64,000 nucleotides of DNA from Arthrobotrys musiformis (lineage: Eukaryota; Ascomycota; Orbiliomycetes; Orbiliales; Orbiliaceae): contig JAVHJL010000005.1 in assembly GCA_036971715.1 (NCBI GenBank), positions 2,170,001 through 2,234,000 of the forward strand. The letters are read 5' to 3'. The notes under the pieces were generated by a model. The model was not told the origin of the DNA. It saw only the letters and a program-made list of their open reading frames with translations, and searched no databases. Each line of letters opens with the position of its first letter. The stretch's first letter is position 1. Both the position numbers and the translations under genes were made by a program. Shown one piece after another: positions 1-10,189 of this stretch.

Positions 1-110
1 ATACCTTAGACACCCCCTTCGCAGATGCATATTTACCGCGGAAGGAATTTAACCTGGGATTCAATTTAATCGATACTCTGAATGCCATGTAACGCCGGCA
101 CCTTGCAGGA

Positions 111-1318
111 TCAGTTCTCCTCCTGCTCCTCGAGAGCATCAAACCAAACCTCGTAGCCGCTTTCAGTACTCTTGACACTCGCATCGCTCAATCTTTTCAA
201 GGTCGGAAACGCCAGTTTGACCCTTTTACCTTTCCCATTTTCAGCAGTAGCTCCATTAATACCAATATTGTGCACCCAGGGTGTGGCACGTCTCCCCTTT
301 ACCGATTTAAACACCCTTACTGCGCCCGGTAAATCCGGTAAAGAGCTTGAGCGACGTCTACTATAGCCTCCAGGAACGTCTTCAATGCCTTCCTCCGGAG
401 TCGGTGTTAAAAAGTCGGTTTTCCAACCCACATGAGGATGCCCGGACCGGTCGATACTAGCACCGAGTAAATTCCTTGCACCTCCTTTGGCGGAACCTTG
501 ATACTCTTCCTCTTCAGCAAATGGATCAATACTACCAGTGCTTGTGCGACGTCCGTGACCCTCTTCGAGGGTTGTCGCGAAATCGAATGGATTGTCATTA
601 CCGGGTATTATCAAAACTGGCGTAGCTGTGGCTGGCTGGAGAGAAGTCTGTGGGGCAACGTGAGGTGTCGAAAGCGGTGTAATAAGCTTGGGAGTTGGAA
701 TCTTCCCAGGGATTGCCTGTGTTACAGTAGGCAAAAGCTCTTGCACTGGGCTTTGATCTTCCAGAACCGCTGGTGGGATAGATGGTGACCTTGAGGTCCC
801 AGGCGGTAATGAGATCGAAGAGGCGCGACGTCGTGATGGTATCTCCTCGACGTTTATCTGCGGCCTGAGGTTCTCAGATGATCGGGATCGATTGAGTACA
901 TGGAGGCTGGAAGTGCGTGGTGGTATTGCAGGTTTCTTCAAAATACCACGAAGAGGACGGTGGTCAGAGTTGCCATCATACGATTGTTTGGAATCGGATA
1001 TCTTCAGTAAGGAAGAGCAACCACACAGCTCGTCTGAAAAGTCGCCTAAGGTTTTGATTCCATCGCGAGTACAGCAGCCGTCTATGCCCACTATATTGAT
1101 ATTTTGCTGTTAGTTAAAGTCAGGCGCATAGCTTGGTACGAGACCAGCGCATATTGACAAATGATATATATATAGGCAGCGTAGCCTCGAGGCTATAGGC
1201 AGCATAAAAGATCGAGGAATTCCGGAACGCCATACGACTTACTTTGGAGCAGCGCTTCGTGGGTTTGCAAGAATGTTCCATCACGAAGCTTGTCGTAGGA
1301 TGGGGATCCCGAGCCCAT
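111..1318 (-). CDS. Hypothetical Ser/Pro-rich protein with RRxS sites (351 aa)
   Basis: I do not recognise a family. The model has two exons, 1243-1318 and 111-1090. The donor GTAAGT follows a one-base overhang A, and the acceptor TATAG is followed by TG, so the split codon is ATG and the frame is kept (1056 nt). Without exon 1 the long exon has only a GTG start, which supports splicing. The protein is mostly disordered, rich in Ser, Thr and Pro, and has no membrane segment. Three basic clusters, RRRASS, GRRTST and RRRSSS, match the RRxS/T consensus of AGC kinases such as PKA, so regulation by phosphorylation is an inference. A GILKKP motif lies near residue 72. The tail is acidic and ends DALEEQEEN. 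The downstream end of the gene is close to the window edge but the stop is inside it. Confidence 0.72.
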
Positions 1319-1855
1319 GACCAAGAGGAAGGTTTTCAAAGGCTCAAAAGAAGGATTGTAAATATTTATAAAGAAAATGCTATAACGACAGCGAACGTCC
1401 GCGCGAGTGACGTGTACGCGCGAGAGAGGAAGAATAACCAAAGAACAAAAATTAATCCGCTAAAACGAAAGAAACACCTTGGATGAAAATTGTATTCGGG
1501 ATTATATCATCGAGAAAAATTCGAGCGGCCCGATCTCCTGGACCATAGCTTTGCACTATAATTTTTATGGTCAATCAAGGACAATCAATGCAATGCTTAT
1601 CGATCGCTCAGAGAATTAAAAGGAATTATATATGGTCCCAATCCGTCATAATTGCCCAAGAAGATAGATACAACACAGCTATTTGCAAAATACCACAGAT
1701 ATCGAAAGCTCGTTCCGCGAGACTCCATGAAAGAATATAACTCCCATTGTCGAGTGATGGATATCTCATATAGTAACCTTTCCTTCCTTTGTTCAAATTG
1801 GGTCCCTAATCAATTCGAATGTCCATGCCGTCCGATAGATCGATATATCCAAAAT
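1319..1855. other. Intergenic, 537 bp
   Basis: This stretch holds the 5' region of the Ser/Pro-rich gene and the 3' region of the small membrane protein gene. It is AT-rich. I see no reading frame or RNA gene that I can support. Confidence 0.6.
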
Positions 1856-2185
1856 CTACAGCCCTAACTTATCTCCAACATCAGAAGCCTCTTTACCGCC
1901 GGAGAGTTCATCTAGTTTCAGATAATCGTCTCATTAGCTACCAATATTATTTTCAAATTTCATAATGAATATAAAGTATCAGAATGTTTGATTACCTTGA
2001 AGCAAACTCTGCCCTTCCTTTAGCCCTTCCTTCTGCAACCCTTTGGCCTCAGCTTCGGCTTTCGCCTTAAGCATATACTTTGCAATCTTTTCAATAACGG
2101 GGTCGAGAACTCCGCTAGCATACGCAGCGCCCACGGAAGCTACGAATACTGCGAAGATGATTGAATATAGTATCAAAGGGTTCAT
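1856..2185 (-). CDS. Small single-span membrane protein (81 aa, spliced)
   Basis: Two exons, 1996-2185 and 1856-1911, are joined across an 84-nt intron (GTAATC donor, CTAG acceptor). The split codon G|AT gives Asp and the frame runs to a TAG after DKLGL. The start is the ATG of MNPLILYS; an upstream in-frame TTG is not a credible start. Residues about 4-26 form one hydrophobic helix (LYSIIFAVFVASVGAAYASG). An amphipathic, Lys/Glu/Ala-rich segment follows, which suggests a coiled or surface helix on the other side of the membrane. The short, well-behaved exons make it likely real. I have an impression of similar small membrane proteins in other filamentous ascomycetes but cannot name a function or an organelle. 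Confidence 0.65.
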
Positions 2186-3266
2186 TTTTGTTCGACTGGA
2201 GTTGTACAATATTTCGCAGTAGAGGAATACGCAATGGAGCTGAGAAAATTGTATGAAGTAATGACCCGCCGCTATTGATCAAAAGGATAGTAAAATACGG
2301 TCGGAAAATGAGATTCGTATTTCTGATTTTCAGGATTAAGAGAACTTTTTCGACGGTCTATGCATCCACTGCAATTCCACGCATGAGCCACAGGCTGCGC
2401 TTACGATGTGCTTTATATATACAGAGGCCAATTTGTGTTGCAGGGGTTTCTGGGTCCCATATACAAGCCAGCCGGACCAACACTGGCCTCTATAGAGTGT
2501 CACCAGTACCCAATGTCTAGTTTTTCGCTCAATCCTTGAAGTTCCTACTTAGTTAGTTTGGCCGACGTCATGATCTGAGATCCTAACAACACGACGTCAT
2601 TTGGGTGGATATTTAATTCGGTAAGGCCAACACTGTAATGAAACCGGGGTTAAGAACATATTAAATACCCTCCGGACAATTGAATATTAGTACTAGTATT
2701 GTGCGTAATTAAATTATAGATATAGATGTGTAGTATTAGTTACATGTAGGAATATGTATCCTTGAATATTCGAAGAACCCCCCAAAACAAGTTTAGTTGA
2801 ACATTTTGTATTATACATGATCCTGACCAAATTGATTCGCCGTTATTCGCAATTGCCCCAATTCTAAAAATAGTAATGACAACAGTTCGTCTAGAGGTAT
2901 CGTCTTAGGTAGATGTGCTTTTGAGAACAGAAGTAAACGAAAAAAGAAAAAACGAAAAAGAAAGAAAAAGAAACCGAGAAGTGTATTCGTCGTTTCGTAA
3001 AGGTTGGACGATAGGGTTGGTGTAAACTGGAAAAGCTCACAAATGTGGCTTAAGAATGGTAGTACAGAGAGACCTTCCCGATCTCATTAAAAATGGTATG
3101 TGGTTTCAATAGAGGATAAGATGCATGTATGTTATAGCCATCTTTTTCTGCGGCTTTTTGTTTATCTTGTCGGCGTAGGCATCGATCCGGATTTAAAAAT
3201 TCATTCAACTATTGTCGGGCGCTGCGCGATCCGGCCGCCATTGGACTTGTCGAAATCCTGGATACC
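2186..3266. other. Intergenic, 1.08 kb with two GACGTCAT boxes
   Basis: This lies upstream of the small membrane protein gene and downstream of the Clr5-domain gene. Two copies of GACGTCAT (2564-2571 and 2593-2600) match the CRE/ATF bZIP core. A purine-rich A/G tract lies around 2938-2972. No supported gene. Confidence 0.5.
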
Positions 3267-4625
3267 CTATCTTCGAGGGTAGCCTTGTCCAGTATAGTGC
3301 GTATTCATTGAACCTGGGAAAGTTGGTTCAAAATTAGACTGTTGTTGGTGCGGTAAAGGCGCCGCACAGATGCTTGAATCTAGTTGGTAGCTCGAGATCG
3401 CTATATCCTCATCGGTGGGCTCGCAATGTTGGTACATTGGTTGCAATTGATTTGGCATGGGCCACGTATAGTACGGGTGCGTCGAAAGGTGATCACTCCG
3501 GTAATTGGCACCCGTGGTTATGTTCTGGTACCCCTGGCCGGGCGATCCTCGAGATAAGGACCCACCCCTATAGTCTCTCCGTGGTGGTGATTCGACCTTC
3601 AATGGTTCGCGATCTTGATCCAAAGAATCATTTTGTCCGGTATATTCAAGCGGATGGAACAGCTCAGTCAAGTTGCTATAATTATACAAAGCCTGGGAAT
3701 TATATCGACCATGAGGTTCTATCGGCAGTTTGTATTCGCCCCCCTCATAAGGCGTGTTCCTATCGTCGAAATATTCGTCTTGGTCCTGAGCGGACATCAA
3801 AGAACCATAGTCGCTTCCCTGAGTAGGAGAATATATCTCTATGGAAAGCGAAAGAGTTAAACTTGACCAAAACGAACCTTTACTGATAATAGTAAACGCC
3901 CATAGAGTATCTATAATTAATCAAGTCTATTCACTCACCAGTCTGATTTTGTGCGCCAACGCTGCAATTCAGTCGCGTGGGATAGGATGACAGGCTAGAT
4001 CCATAATCCGATGTAGGGTAACTACTCGAATATTGGTAGGAGCTAGAAGCGTCTACCCCAGTAGCCCCTGTGTCGTCCTCCTGAAAATTTCTTGCTTTTT
4101 GCTTCTGCAGGTTGCGTTACACAGCGACAATAGTAAGAAAAAGAACTTTACGCTCAAAGGATATATTGCGAAATCTGGACGTCTTGTACATACGCTCGGG
4201 CTTGTTTCCACCTCGCCAGGGGCTTTTTGCTTTACCCGTCCCTTCTTCGGCTCCACCGGAGGGAATTTGAGAACACTCTGATTTTGTGATTGTCGGGGGT
4301 ACGCCTGAGAGTAATTTTTGCGGAACTTCCATCGTCTACAGCGATATTCTAGTTGGTGTTTTCTATAAAATAAGGCCATTTGTGAGTATTACAGCCTTGA
4401 TTTGCCAGGCTGTCGGCTGCGACGCGCCCTCGAGCCCTGTGATCGATATTAAACTCACGTAACTTCGACCCCTAAATTCTCTTTGAGAAGAACTTTGAGA
4501 TCTTCAAGTGTTTTGTCGTTTTCTATGTAATGTTTTTGAATAAATTCACGGTGATCCTCCCAGTCAGACTTCGATAGCACGGCCCTCGAATACCGGGAAT
4601 TGAATACTGCTGCACCGCTTGACAT
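3267..4625 (-). CDS. Clr5-domain protein (349 aa)
   Basis: Four exons, 4459-4625, 4194-4362, 3939-4080 and 3267-3838, sum to 1050 nt. All three introns have GT-AG ends (GTGAGT, GTATGT, GTGAGT) and matched phases. Residues about 22-72 form a Clr5 domain: it starts with WEDHREFIQKHYIENDKTL and ends with RRWKFRKN. The two halves lie in exons 1 and 2, and the intron falls inside the domain. In fungi this domain is found at the N-terminus of many poorly characterised proteins and is presumed to be a DNA-binding or nuclear module. The remaining 280 residues are low-complexity, rich in Ser, Tyr, Gln and Pro, with no ankyrin or TPR repeats. A nuclear regulator is the likely role, by inference from the domain. 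Confidence 0.82.
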
Positions 4626-7600
4626 GCTAACGTTGTTTTTTTGGAAGCCAATAGTATAAAAGGCTTTATTATTTGATGTAATAAGATTTTTATAGATTCG
4701 AGACGAGTATTATAGATAATAGAGAGCTCTGTAAAACGAGATAGGGATAATTCAGTTTGTAGAAAACCCGAAAACCAGGTACCAGTATACCCGAACGGGA
4801 GGGATGCTGCGATAGTGACTATGGTGGTGGTACACATTTAAACTCTGCATTGGTAAAGAGGGATGGTTTTTAAAGACTGAATTACTAGTTCTAAAAAGGT
4901 TTAAGCTGATGTATGATAAATTAATTTAGTGAGCTGGACTCGTTTATGGTCTACCAGTAGGAGCAGTGAAAGATTTCGTTCCGAGCGAATCACAGGCGCG
5001 GCTTCCTATAACTAGCGCTACATGCGACAGATTGCCCAGCTGGCCTGCCATGGCCTCGCAAACAAAATATGCATCAATTGCAAGCTCATAGTATTTGCGG
5101 TCGTGGCATGCTCATGCAAGGCATCCTGTCTACATGTATATGTATGTATGTACAACAGCTGCAGCCGTATACATGTATACTCAAATTTAAATGCACCACG
5201 GATCCATGCAACATGAGGTATCAAAGAGACTTATTTTGGAAGAAGACAAAACCTGCAAGGCCCGCCCCCCGGTCGCTGTCAATTAAATATAAAAACCCTA
5301 ACCAAAATTGTGATCGAAGAACCAAAACCCCCAAAAAAAATCCACCGACCACCGCACAGCAAGCATAATAGTACTAATTACGCAAGTGGGCGCCTTGCAA
5401 TTCTAGGAATTCAAACCCATAGACACACCTAATCCCCGACATTTAATTAACTTTAAAAGGATGAATGCAGTCCGTACGGAGTCATCTTTACTCTTTATTA
5501 ATTTGGAGCCTCTAGAGCCGGATAGTCCCTATTTATATATACGTACCAGACAACTCAGCGGTTACATATGATATCATGATACGTCGCGTCGCACAATAGT
5601 ACCCATGGATTCAGCTCAAGGTCGCCAGAAAGTCTTTAGCCATTAATCTCATGCATTGGTGCATTCTGAATTTCAAACAGTAAGTGCTAGTGGTCTTAGT
5701 CCAAAGAACTTGCATACCCGCAGCGCTGCAGGGGTAAAGTTTATCTTATATATAACCAGTACTGACGTGGCCGTCAGCGTGGGATGCTTATGGTATGAGG
5801 CCGGATCGAGTGAGTTCCAGTCTAGGACAATTCGCTTCAGGCTCGGTCTCGTACGTACCCAATTAGTTTCAAAACTTATCCGAATGGCTGGCAGAAGCAG
5901 AAACATCCAATAACCTCGCCGCCAGAGATATCAGCTGTGGCTCACATATCACGAGCCCCAAAACTTCATCTATTGGCTTGCGAGAAAAACCTCATGTCGA
6001 ACCCTTGGTCGCAACAGTACATATGATAGGTACGTTAAAAGTTTGCACTGAACAGGGTGAAATGGTATGGCTGACAACTCGAATACCCCTCCGAGCCTAA
6101 ATCTACGCCTCGCAGTTTAGGCATCTGTGCAACTACGAACAAAACGACATACGATGCGCGGGTCTCCCTTCCCAACTAAAGAAAGGTTCCGAAAGGTGCC
6201 GAGCCTCAAAACCATCACTATATGCCATGCATCGGAGAATACCGTCGGGGCCGACGTCAAGAATGCATACGTGTCCCTCTTCCGACACTTCATTCAACAG
6301 ATGGTTCCATGGTGTAGTCGCCATAGATATGGATTACATTTCTCAAGGCACCATGGCGTTATATACAAGATTGTAGTCCGCCAATAACGAGGCCTCAAAG
6401 TCTTTGTTCCAAAAGTGATACATTCTTGTCGATCGACCGATCTGGGGTTCATCTCAGCTGCATCCTTATCCGGCCGCACCGTCGATCTGCGAGCCTGTAT
6501 CAGACTGGTCTCGTAATTGACCAGACATCACAAATGGTATCAGACGAATGGCACTGATTGCTTCAGACGAAATTGTCCACTGTGTGACATTAAAATGGTC
6601 AGCAGGACATATCCTGAGATTGTGGTTAGTTTAGGCCAATAGGTTCGCGTCTTCAGCCCGAAATAGATTAGTAGAGTGGTAACATCGAAAAATTAGAGCC
6701 AATGCTACGCTATTGGAGACTCTAATACTAACAAATCGCCTAAATTAACCTCAGACTGAGCTCAGCGGCAGAAAGATTTTTGTTGCATTTTCTCATCGCC
6801 GGCAAACCATAGTACGATAGTCAGCAGCCCAGCCAAAACGAAAAATCGGCAGAACCCATTACCAGGCCACGAATCTCAAAAATCTTAGTAATAGAAATTC
6901 TGGGGACAGAAGGCATAGAATTCCAAGCTTTATCGAAAACAGAAAGCCCAAGGTTTCGGTTAACACATATGGATCTCGGATCCGCATTCTCATTTCAGAA
7001 CGGTCACCCGGGTTGGATATTCACGCTAGACCCGTTTAGATTCTTCGGATAGCTATCTGAGATCCCAGACAATCTGAGATCGGTTGCTTTTGCAGATATC
7101 TGGATCAATAGTTTTTCTGAAACATCTTATAGGTAGTCTAGCCTGTCTGAGGGAGATTCATCTGATCATTTTTGTAAATTTTAAATCGAACCTCTAGCTC
7201 TGAGGTTCATTGTATTATGAATATCCTTTGATCATTCTTGAGATCGGCTGTTGAAATAAGATACTGCTACCTAACTTCTGCACGAAAAAGGAATAATTTT
7301 AAAACGGAAACTCCCTCGTAGACTTCGTCCCGTCCCCCAGAGCCCAAGTGGGTCCTTGACATTGATCGCCTTCCAGACAGGGTCTAGAATCTCAAGCTCC
7401 AAATATCGAATATATGTGTCAAAATTCATTTGCATACTACAACATATATTTAATGTATTCGAGGCCTAATTAAACCTAAACGATAGGCCACCTAAGTAGA
7501 TAGAATATGATTCTATAGCAATCCGGGAAGCTGGAGTAAAATCGACTAAGTATAGTGGGGTCTAGGTATGGAAGAGCTCAACCTAAGCGTGTGGTGTGTG

Positions 7601-8435
7601 CATTAATATAATCAGATATCGATATCGGCAACTTAAGGGTTATGCATGCAGACATGTGAATGGAGCGCTCGAGCACCACTCGGAAAATATCTCATGCAAT
7701 AGGAAATGTATCGATATGTAGCCGGACCTCCATTATATAAGCAGAGGTTTGAACGTCTTGCAGTGCGTTATAATGATATCGATAACATTTGGTTGATCTC
7801 GAGGTTCCAACCAATTTACCCATATATATACCGCGCCCTGGCCTGTACAGATCTGTGCGGATCCGGTTCCGGATCCTGGTGCGCCGGTGCAAGGTGAGGC
7901 GCAGCCCCCACAAATTGGGGCAGCAAGATACTAATGTTACACAAAGTGACAAGCTGTAAGCCGGCAACACAAAATGCGCCAAAATAGCTTATCTGATCTG
8001 ATCTGATGCGATCTGATATGGACGATCCTCGAGATTGCTCTGGTTAAACCGCAGAGCATCTACACCGACAGAGCAAATATGATCTCGAAAATAATTAATT
8101 TTGAAATACCGCCCGCCTACATAGCTCCCAATAAATAGAGGGGTACTCTGTCCCTCGAGAACGCCACCATGCTAACCAGTTACAAACCGCCATCACACTT
8201 CACATCACAAAACTCATCACATGCGCTTCCGCCTTCCCGATTAAACAACAAGCTGCCTAACAAAGTGCGAACAATAGTATACGTTGATATTGAGAGCTTG
8301 TGATTGCACTCTATCCTTCTAGAAAAGAGAAAAAGAAAAAAAGAATACGCCGAGCCGAACAGGGGGTGAGGGTGAAATCATATTTATCCAAAACATTTAA
8401 ATATTCCGGTTCGGTAGCTTTTTTTTTTAGACGAC
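4626..8435. other. Gene-poor stretch, 3.8 kb
   Basis: Only short overlapping reading frames on both strands occur here, none with a recognisable domain or splice structure. Alternating TG/TA tracts occur around 5131-5180. A short imperfect tandem repeat of ATCTG lies at about 7990-8017. No RNA gene or intact mobile element was seen. The last few hundred bases would be the promoter of the 141-aa gene. Confidence 0.5.
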
Positions 8436-8861
8436 ATGCCGAAGGAGCGGTTTTGTATGAACCCAACCCCAGAGATGATAAAAGCTCACGAAGGGCAAGT
8501 CTTCTGGGGAGGAGTGTTCATAGACCCGAAGAACTACTCCAGCTCATCTTCCGACAACTCTATTCCATATATCTGCCCGCGATCCCAATATGGATATACA
8601 CCAGACATTCGACTTCCAAGGTTTGGTTCTAAGGAATTTCCTCCACCACCTGCGCCCGCTCCTCCCCCTAAATCAGAGTTTGGATTCAAAAGTTTCGGCG
8701 AATATGTCAAAACCCGAGGACACGACTGGATACCTTATGTCCCATACAACGGAGCCGCCAAATCGGTGACATTCCCAACCATGCAAAGTATGGGACATCA
8801 GAGGCCGGAGAAAAGAAGTTTTTGGAGAAGTTTTTTTGGTTGTTTCTGTAACCCCCTTTGA
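8436..8861 (+). CDS. Hypothetical proline-rich protein with Cys-ended tail (141 aa)
   Basis: A single open frame starts at the ATG of MPKERFCMNP. No family recognised. It has a Ser-rich stretch (YSSSSSDNS) near residue 39 and a proline run (PPPPAPAPPP) near residue 70. An aromatic, basic C-terminus, SFWRSFFGCFCNPL, ends at the stop codon. The last four residues, CNPL, resemble a CaaX box of the geranylgeranyl type (X = Leu), although Pro at a2 is unusual. The preceding Cys and aromatic or basic residues would suit membrane attachment. A poly-T tract followed by AG lies just before the ATG and could be a splice acceptor, so an upstream exon is possible. The gene stands alone, with 3.8 kb of gene-poor DNA upstream. 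Confidence 0.5.
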   Translation: MPKERFCMNPTPEMIKAHEGQVFWGGVFIDPKNYSSSSSDNSIPYICPRSQYGYTPDIRLPRFGSKEFPPPPAPAPPPKSEFGFKSFGEYVKTRGHDWIPYVPYNGAAKSVTFPTMQSMGHQRPEKRSFWRSFFGCFCNPL

Positions 8862-9030
8862 GCTATACGGGGGTGTATATACAAGCACTAAGGCTCAAGG
8901 TGCTTTGGGGTATCCGGGATCTATAATCATAGATCTATGCCACCATCTTGGTATATTTTTCTATGTCTCTTTCAACGAAAACCAAAATATTTCGAAAAAG
9001 GGGCAAGCAAAGGGGGTTCGACACTCACCC

Positions 9031-10189
9031 CTAAAAAACCACAACATGGCAAAACCTCGGATCATGCACTAGCCACAGCTCATAAGGGAATTCCACACCA
9101 CTCACTGCCCAACTGGCGAGGGATATCTCAAATACCCATGCAAGAAGCGATCTAACCCAATTTTTTCGCTTCCCCCATATCAAATCCTCGAACACTGTTG
9201 CAACTCCATTCAGAACGAAAAACCCGACGACTTTCGTCCACCCTTCCGCAACATTTCTCATGACCGACCATCCAATATATGCATGAAAGACACCCATCAA
9301 CGTAAATGCAGCAACCACGCCACATCCTCTTGCTAGAGGCTTTGGTATGCCGATACTTTTGAGTATCGTCTGCACGGGGGAGTAAGCTATACTTTGGCAT
9401 GGCGACTGGAATGCAACATGCCAGACGTTGCCATTCCAGAAATCGACAAGGGAGTCGGCTTTATAGAGCGGGGCGAAGAACGGTGGTGTTGTAGAGAGCC
9501 GAAAAGGCAGGTGTACCGATGTCCAAAGGATATAGATTTGTAAGAGTAGTTTTATCGCCTTCACAAGCGCCCAAAATTGGGGAATAGGTCCATAGGCAAT
9601 AATAATATAAAATAATATATGATAAAGAAGCTGTGTCGGTTCGTGGAAAGGAGCAGGCAACTTGAGACGAATCGGGTTTGGTATAAAATCTTCATACCGT
9701 AGTTCCAGGGTCATCCAAAAGGCCTGCTGATAGAGTGGCGGAGGCTTGGCCTTCGTGTTGGACAGCTTCCATACCAACGAGGTGTTTTGGAAGGAGCGGA
9801 ACAACATGTCGAAGCATTTCATGATACAGCAGAAAACTATGAACAAACACAAGGGGAGTTAGCACGTAATCACTCCAAAAAAAAGCCCTGGCTGGAGACT
9901 CTGATCTCACACAAATCAATCGGGTAGGCTACATACGGGCGCAATTCCTCAGCGACAGAAAGGGTCTACAGTCCACTGTTGCATAAAAATGTGAAATTAT
10001 GACTGCAGCTATCGTTAAAACACTCCAAAAGATATATGGAGCCCCATTCCGGGCGAGGGAGTGGTAGTTCGCGAGATAAAGGAAGAAGTAGCTCGTTAGA
10101 ATGCACAGGAGAGCCCGCGGAACATCTCGGAAGGCAACCTCGATAGGGTCTTCATTGCCTGGCTCAGATGCTGTCCCCGCGACTGTCAT
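9031..10189 (-). CDS. Wax-synthase-like MBOAT acyltransferase (352 aa)
   Basis: Two exons, 9937-10189 and 9031-9836, are joined over a 100-nt intron with GTATGT donor, GCTAAC branch site and CATAG acceptor; phase is kept (1059 nt). The protein is polytopic. Residues 216-225 read DFWNGNVWHV, the equivalent of the DFWxRRWH signature of the wax synthase / MBOAT_2 family. A second conserved histidine lies in GVFHAYIGW (about residue 269). Family members transfer acyl groups to lipids or secondary metabolites at the ER membrane; the substrate here cannot be told. The Arg-Arg pair of the signature is replaced by Gly-Asn/Val, so activity may differ. No biosynthetic backbone gene lies next to it. A different acceptor nearer the donor also keeps phase but gives a frame that later breaks, so it was not used. 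Confidence 0.8.

Noticed and set aside
7990..8017. ATCTG repeats as a possible CRISPR or satellite array
   Set aside because: Units are five bases, few and imperfect, with no spacers.
9692..9919. Alternative acceptor and frame for exon 2 of the MBOAT gene
   Set aside because: Phase fits, but the frame ends early and loses the DFW...WH signature; the CATAG acceptor with a CTAAC branch gives the full protein.
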